A stretch of 8,647 nt of DNA from Pseudomonadota bacterium (GTDB taxonomy: Bacteria; Pseudomonadota; Alphaproteobacteria; Rhizobiales; Tepidamorphaceae). This document shows positions 7,750 to 8,647 of this stretch, piece by piece; position 1 is the first letter of the stretch; each line of letters starts with the position of its first letter. The position numbers and the translations under genes were made by a program. Location: assembly GCA_023435545.1 (NCBI GenBank), contig JAEYRQ010000029.1:1-8647 (forward strand), written 5' to 3'. The notes below the pieces were generated by a model, which ran no database searches, was not told the DNA's origin, and was given only the letters and a program-made list of their open reading frames with translations.

Positions 7750-7769
7750 CTGTAATTCCCGTGCCAACA
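7750..7769 (-). promoter_or_regulatory. Near-consensus sigma-54 (-24/-12) promoter of the lipoprotein gene
   Basis: On the minus strand the sequence TTGGCACGGGAATTACA (7767-7751) matches the sigma-54 consensus TTGGCACG-N4-TTGCA except for A in place of G in the -12 GC pair. The 10-nt spacing between the -24 GG (7765-7764) and the -12 pair (7753-7752) is exactly right. Initiation about 12 nt downstream, near 7741, would give a short leader before the ATG at 7724. It would imply activation by an enhancer-binding protein. Confidence 0.5.
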
Positions 7770-8488
7770 GCCGGGGTTTGACACTAAAGCCCTGAATAAA
7801 AAACCGAAAAATTGTATCGTTTTCAGATATTTACATATATGTTGAGCTTTGCCGGACTCCCTCTCCCTCGGGTTAGGTACGGGTTAACTACGGGTTAGGT
7901 ACGGGTAGTGTACCGGCGTGGTACGCTGTTGCCAGCAGTGTGCTACCCGGTGCATACCGGACAAGGTGCCCGCTGCGTTATTGGTCCCTGAGCTGCATGA
8001 TGATCCAAAAAAGGGTGCTGGATAAAGCCGCAAAGCCCTATTTCTAGCTCCAATTCCATAGATATGCTCTAAACTCGTCAACTTATAGAAGCCGCATTTA
8101 TGAACCGTGACCTGTTGAAAGAAGCTCCCTTTCAGGAAGCTGTGAAACAGATATGAATAGGTTGCGACCTTACGGGCGCTTAAAGCAGCCCCTGGGGCTC
8201 CGTCCTGATCCGTGAAAAGCTGTCCTAAGCCGCGGGAAGAAACCACGACCGCCCCCCTTATCCGGAGTCTGTATGAAGAAACTTCAGGAATGCATCAGCC
8301 AGTGAAAAGCAGATGTTACTATCTTGGTTACTGTCTTAGTTTCTACGTAATTTACAATCCCGCTAATGCGAACCTCAGCCACACCACAGCCTGACTGAAC
8401 ATACTCATCAAACCACTAAAACCAGTGTGGGCCATTTACAATTGGATATATAGGTTTTAGTATCTGTTAGCGGCTCAATAGTGGCGTT
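7770..8488. other. Gene-poor region; no supported gene
   Basis: I find no recognisable protein or standard RNA gene on either strand. The open frames here (for example minus 7884-8246 and plus 8212-8394) lack motifs, signal sequences or start-site context. Local structure includes CCGGT/ACCGG around a GCAT loop (7947-7960), a 13-bp palindrome of AGCCCC-T-GGGGCT (8187-8199), and a 9-bp inverted repeat ACTAAAACC/GGTTTTAGT (8415-8423 and 8453-8461). It may be decayed coding sequence, an unrecognised RNA, or the upstream region of a gene beyond the window. The 11-bp repeat array at 7870-7924 is listed separately. Confidence 0.55.
7870..7924. repeat. 11-bp tandem repeat, five units
   Basis: Units are GGGTTAGGTAC (7870-7880), GGGTTAACTAC (7881-7891), GGGTTAGGTAC (7892-7902), GGGTAGTGTAC (7903-7913) and CGGCGTGGTAC (7914-7924). 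The TAC ending is kept in all five while the start diverges to the right. It lies about 145 bp upstream of the lipoprotein start. An 11-bp period cannot keep a reading frame and is close to one helical turn. Confidence 0.93.
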
Positions 8489-8565
8489 TGCAAGGAGTAT
8501 GCAAGGAGTTAGTAGTAACGGAGGTATAACGCAGGTATAAGGGAGGTATAACTCAGCTATGGCTC
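8489..8565. repeat. 11-bp tandem repeat, seven units of drifting sequence
   Basis: Units are TGCAAGGAGTA (8489-8499), TGCAAGGAGTT (8500-8510), AGTAGTAACGG (8511-8521), AGGTATAACGC (8522-8532), AGGTATAAGGG (8533-8543), AGGTATAACTC (8544-8554) and AGCTATGGCTC (8555-8565). Neighbouring units resemble each other more than distant ones. The period equals that of the 7870-7924 array, but the sequence is different. Confidence 0.85.
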
Positions 8566-8595
8566 AGAGCAGAGGAAAAGGCCAAAGCGGGAGCG

Positions 8596-8630
8596 GGCCG
8601 TTGGCCGTTGGCCATTGGCCATTGGCCATT
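8596..8630. repeat. 7-bp tandem repeat, five units of GGCC(G/A)TT
   Basis: Two GGCCGTT units (8596-8609) are followed by three GGCCATT units (8610-8630), and then the decayed unit GGCGAGT. Each junction makes the self-complementary TTGGCC or ATTGGCCAT type core. Such heptamer arrays are prone to slippage. The window ends 17 bp later, so any neighbouring gene is out of view. Confidence 0.93.
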
Positions 8631-8647
8631 GGCGAGTGTGGCGAGGG

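Noticed and set aside
7884..8246. 120-codon open frame on the minus strand
   Set aside because: It overlaps the 11-bp tandem array, has no recognisable motif, and its composition (many Cys, Ser, His and Arg) is unlike a real gene.
8134..8300. Resemblance to a cobalamin riboswitch (AGGAA-CTGTG, GCGAC, GCGGGAAG, CCGGAGTC in order)
   Set aside because: The invariant B12-box end (ACCTGCC type) is missing after CCGGAGTC, the central CCCGC(A/C)ACTG is only loosely matched, and no B12-related gene follows within view.
8320..8333. TATCTTGGTTACTG resembles the candidate tracrRNA promoter TATCTTGGTTCCTG (6809-6822)
   Set aside because: A 13-of-14 match is expected by chance in a window this size, and no RNA or gene follows it.
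8212..8394. 60-codon open frame on the plus strand
   Set aside because: No domain, no start context and no partner gene; it is probably chance.

Overview
The window holds a complete-looking type II-C CRISPR-Cas locus of the Bacteroidota kind, then a gene-poor flank with one small lipoprotein gene and several short-period tandem repeats. The Bacteroidota assignment rests on four things. The 47-bp repeat begins with the GTTGTGATTTGCTTTC core that I recall from Bacteroides-type II-C arrays. Cas9 is very large (1571 aa). Cas1 and Cas2 have the sequence style of that phylum (Cas2 ends in QLELF). The start codons have A-rich upstream sequence rather than Shine-Dalgarno sites. The lipoprotein and the tandem repeats suggest a Chitinophagales/Sphingobacteriales/Cytophagales-like host, but that is a weak inference.

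Layout from left to right. Positions 1-563 are a CRISPR array cut by the window edge: a 23-nt repeat end, then 7 complete and identical 47-bp repeats, with 7 spacers of 30 nt (one of 31). Positions 564-720 are a short trailer with three successive hairpins; the last has a U-tract on both strands and looks like a bidirectional terminator. Then on the minus strand come cas2 (721-1110), cas1 (1147-2061) and cas9 (2061-6776), transcribed as cas9-cas1-cas2. The cas9 stop and cas1 start overlap as TAATG. Just upstream of cas9, on the plus strand, lies a tracrRNA gene (about 6821-6898): a 17-nt anti-repeat, two small hairpins and a rho-independent terminator. No csn2 or cas4 is present, which gives subtype II-C.

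How it works together: the anti-repeat pairs with the first 17 nt of the repeat read on the plus strand. crRNAs are therefore read rightward, convergent with the cas operon, and the two transcription units meet at the 616-646 terminator. Cas1 and Cas2 acquire spacers; Cas9 with crRNA:tracrRNA cleaves DNA. All catalytic residues of RuvC, HNH and Cas1 that I can align are present, so the system appears active.

Positions 6899-7185 are AT-rich with no convincing gene. A minus-strand lipoprotein gene (7236-7724) follows. It has a strong terminator, a near-consensus sigma-54 promoter 26-45 bp upstream of its start, and a C-terminal repeat of charged 16-residue units. From about 7770 to the window end I find no supportable gene. 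That stretch contains two separate 11-bp-period tandem arrays (7870-7924 and 8489-8565) and a 7-bp-period array (8596-8630).

Nothing here is clearly a new system. The points most worth checking are the repeat/anti-repeat promoter symmetry, the unusually large Cas9 C-terminal region, the sigma-54 promoter and the two unrelated 11-bp arrays.
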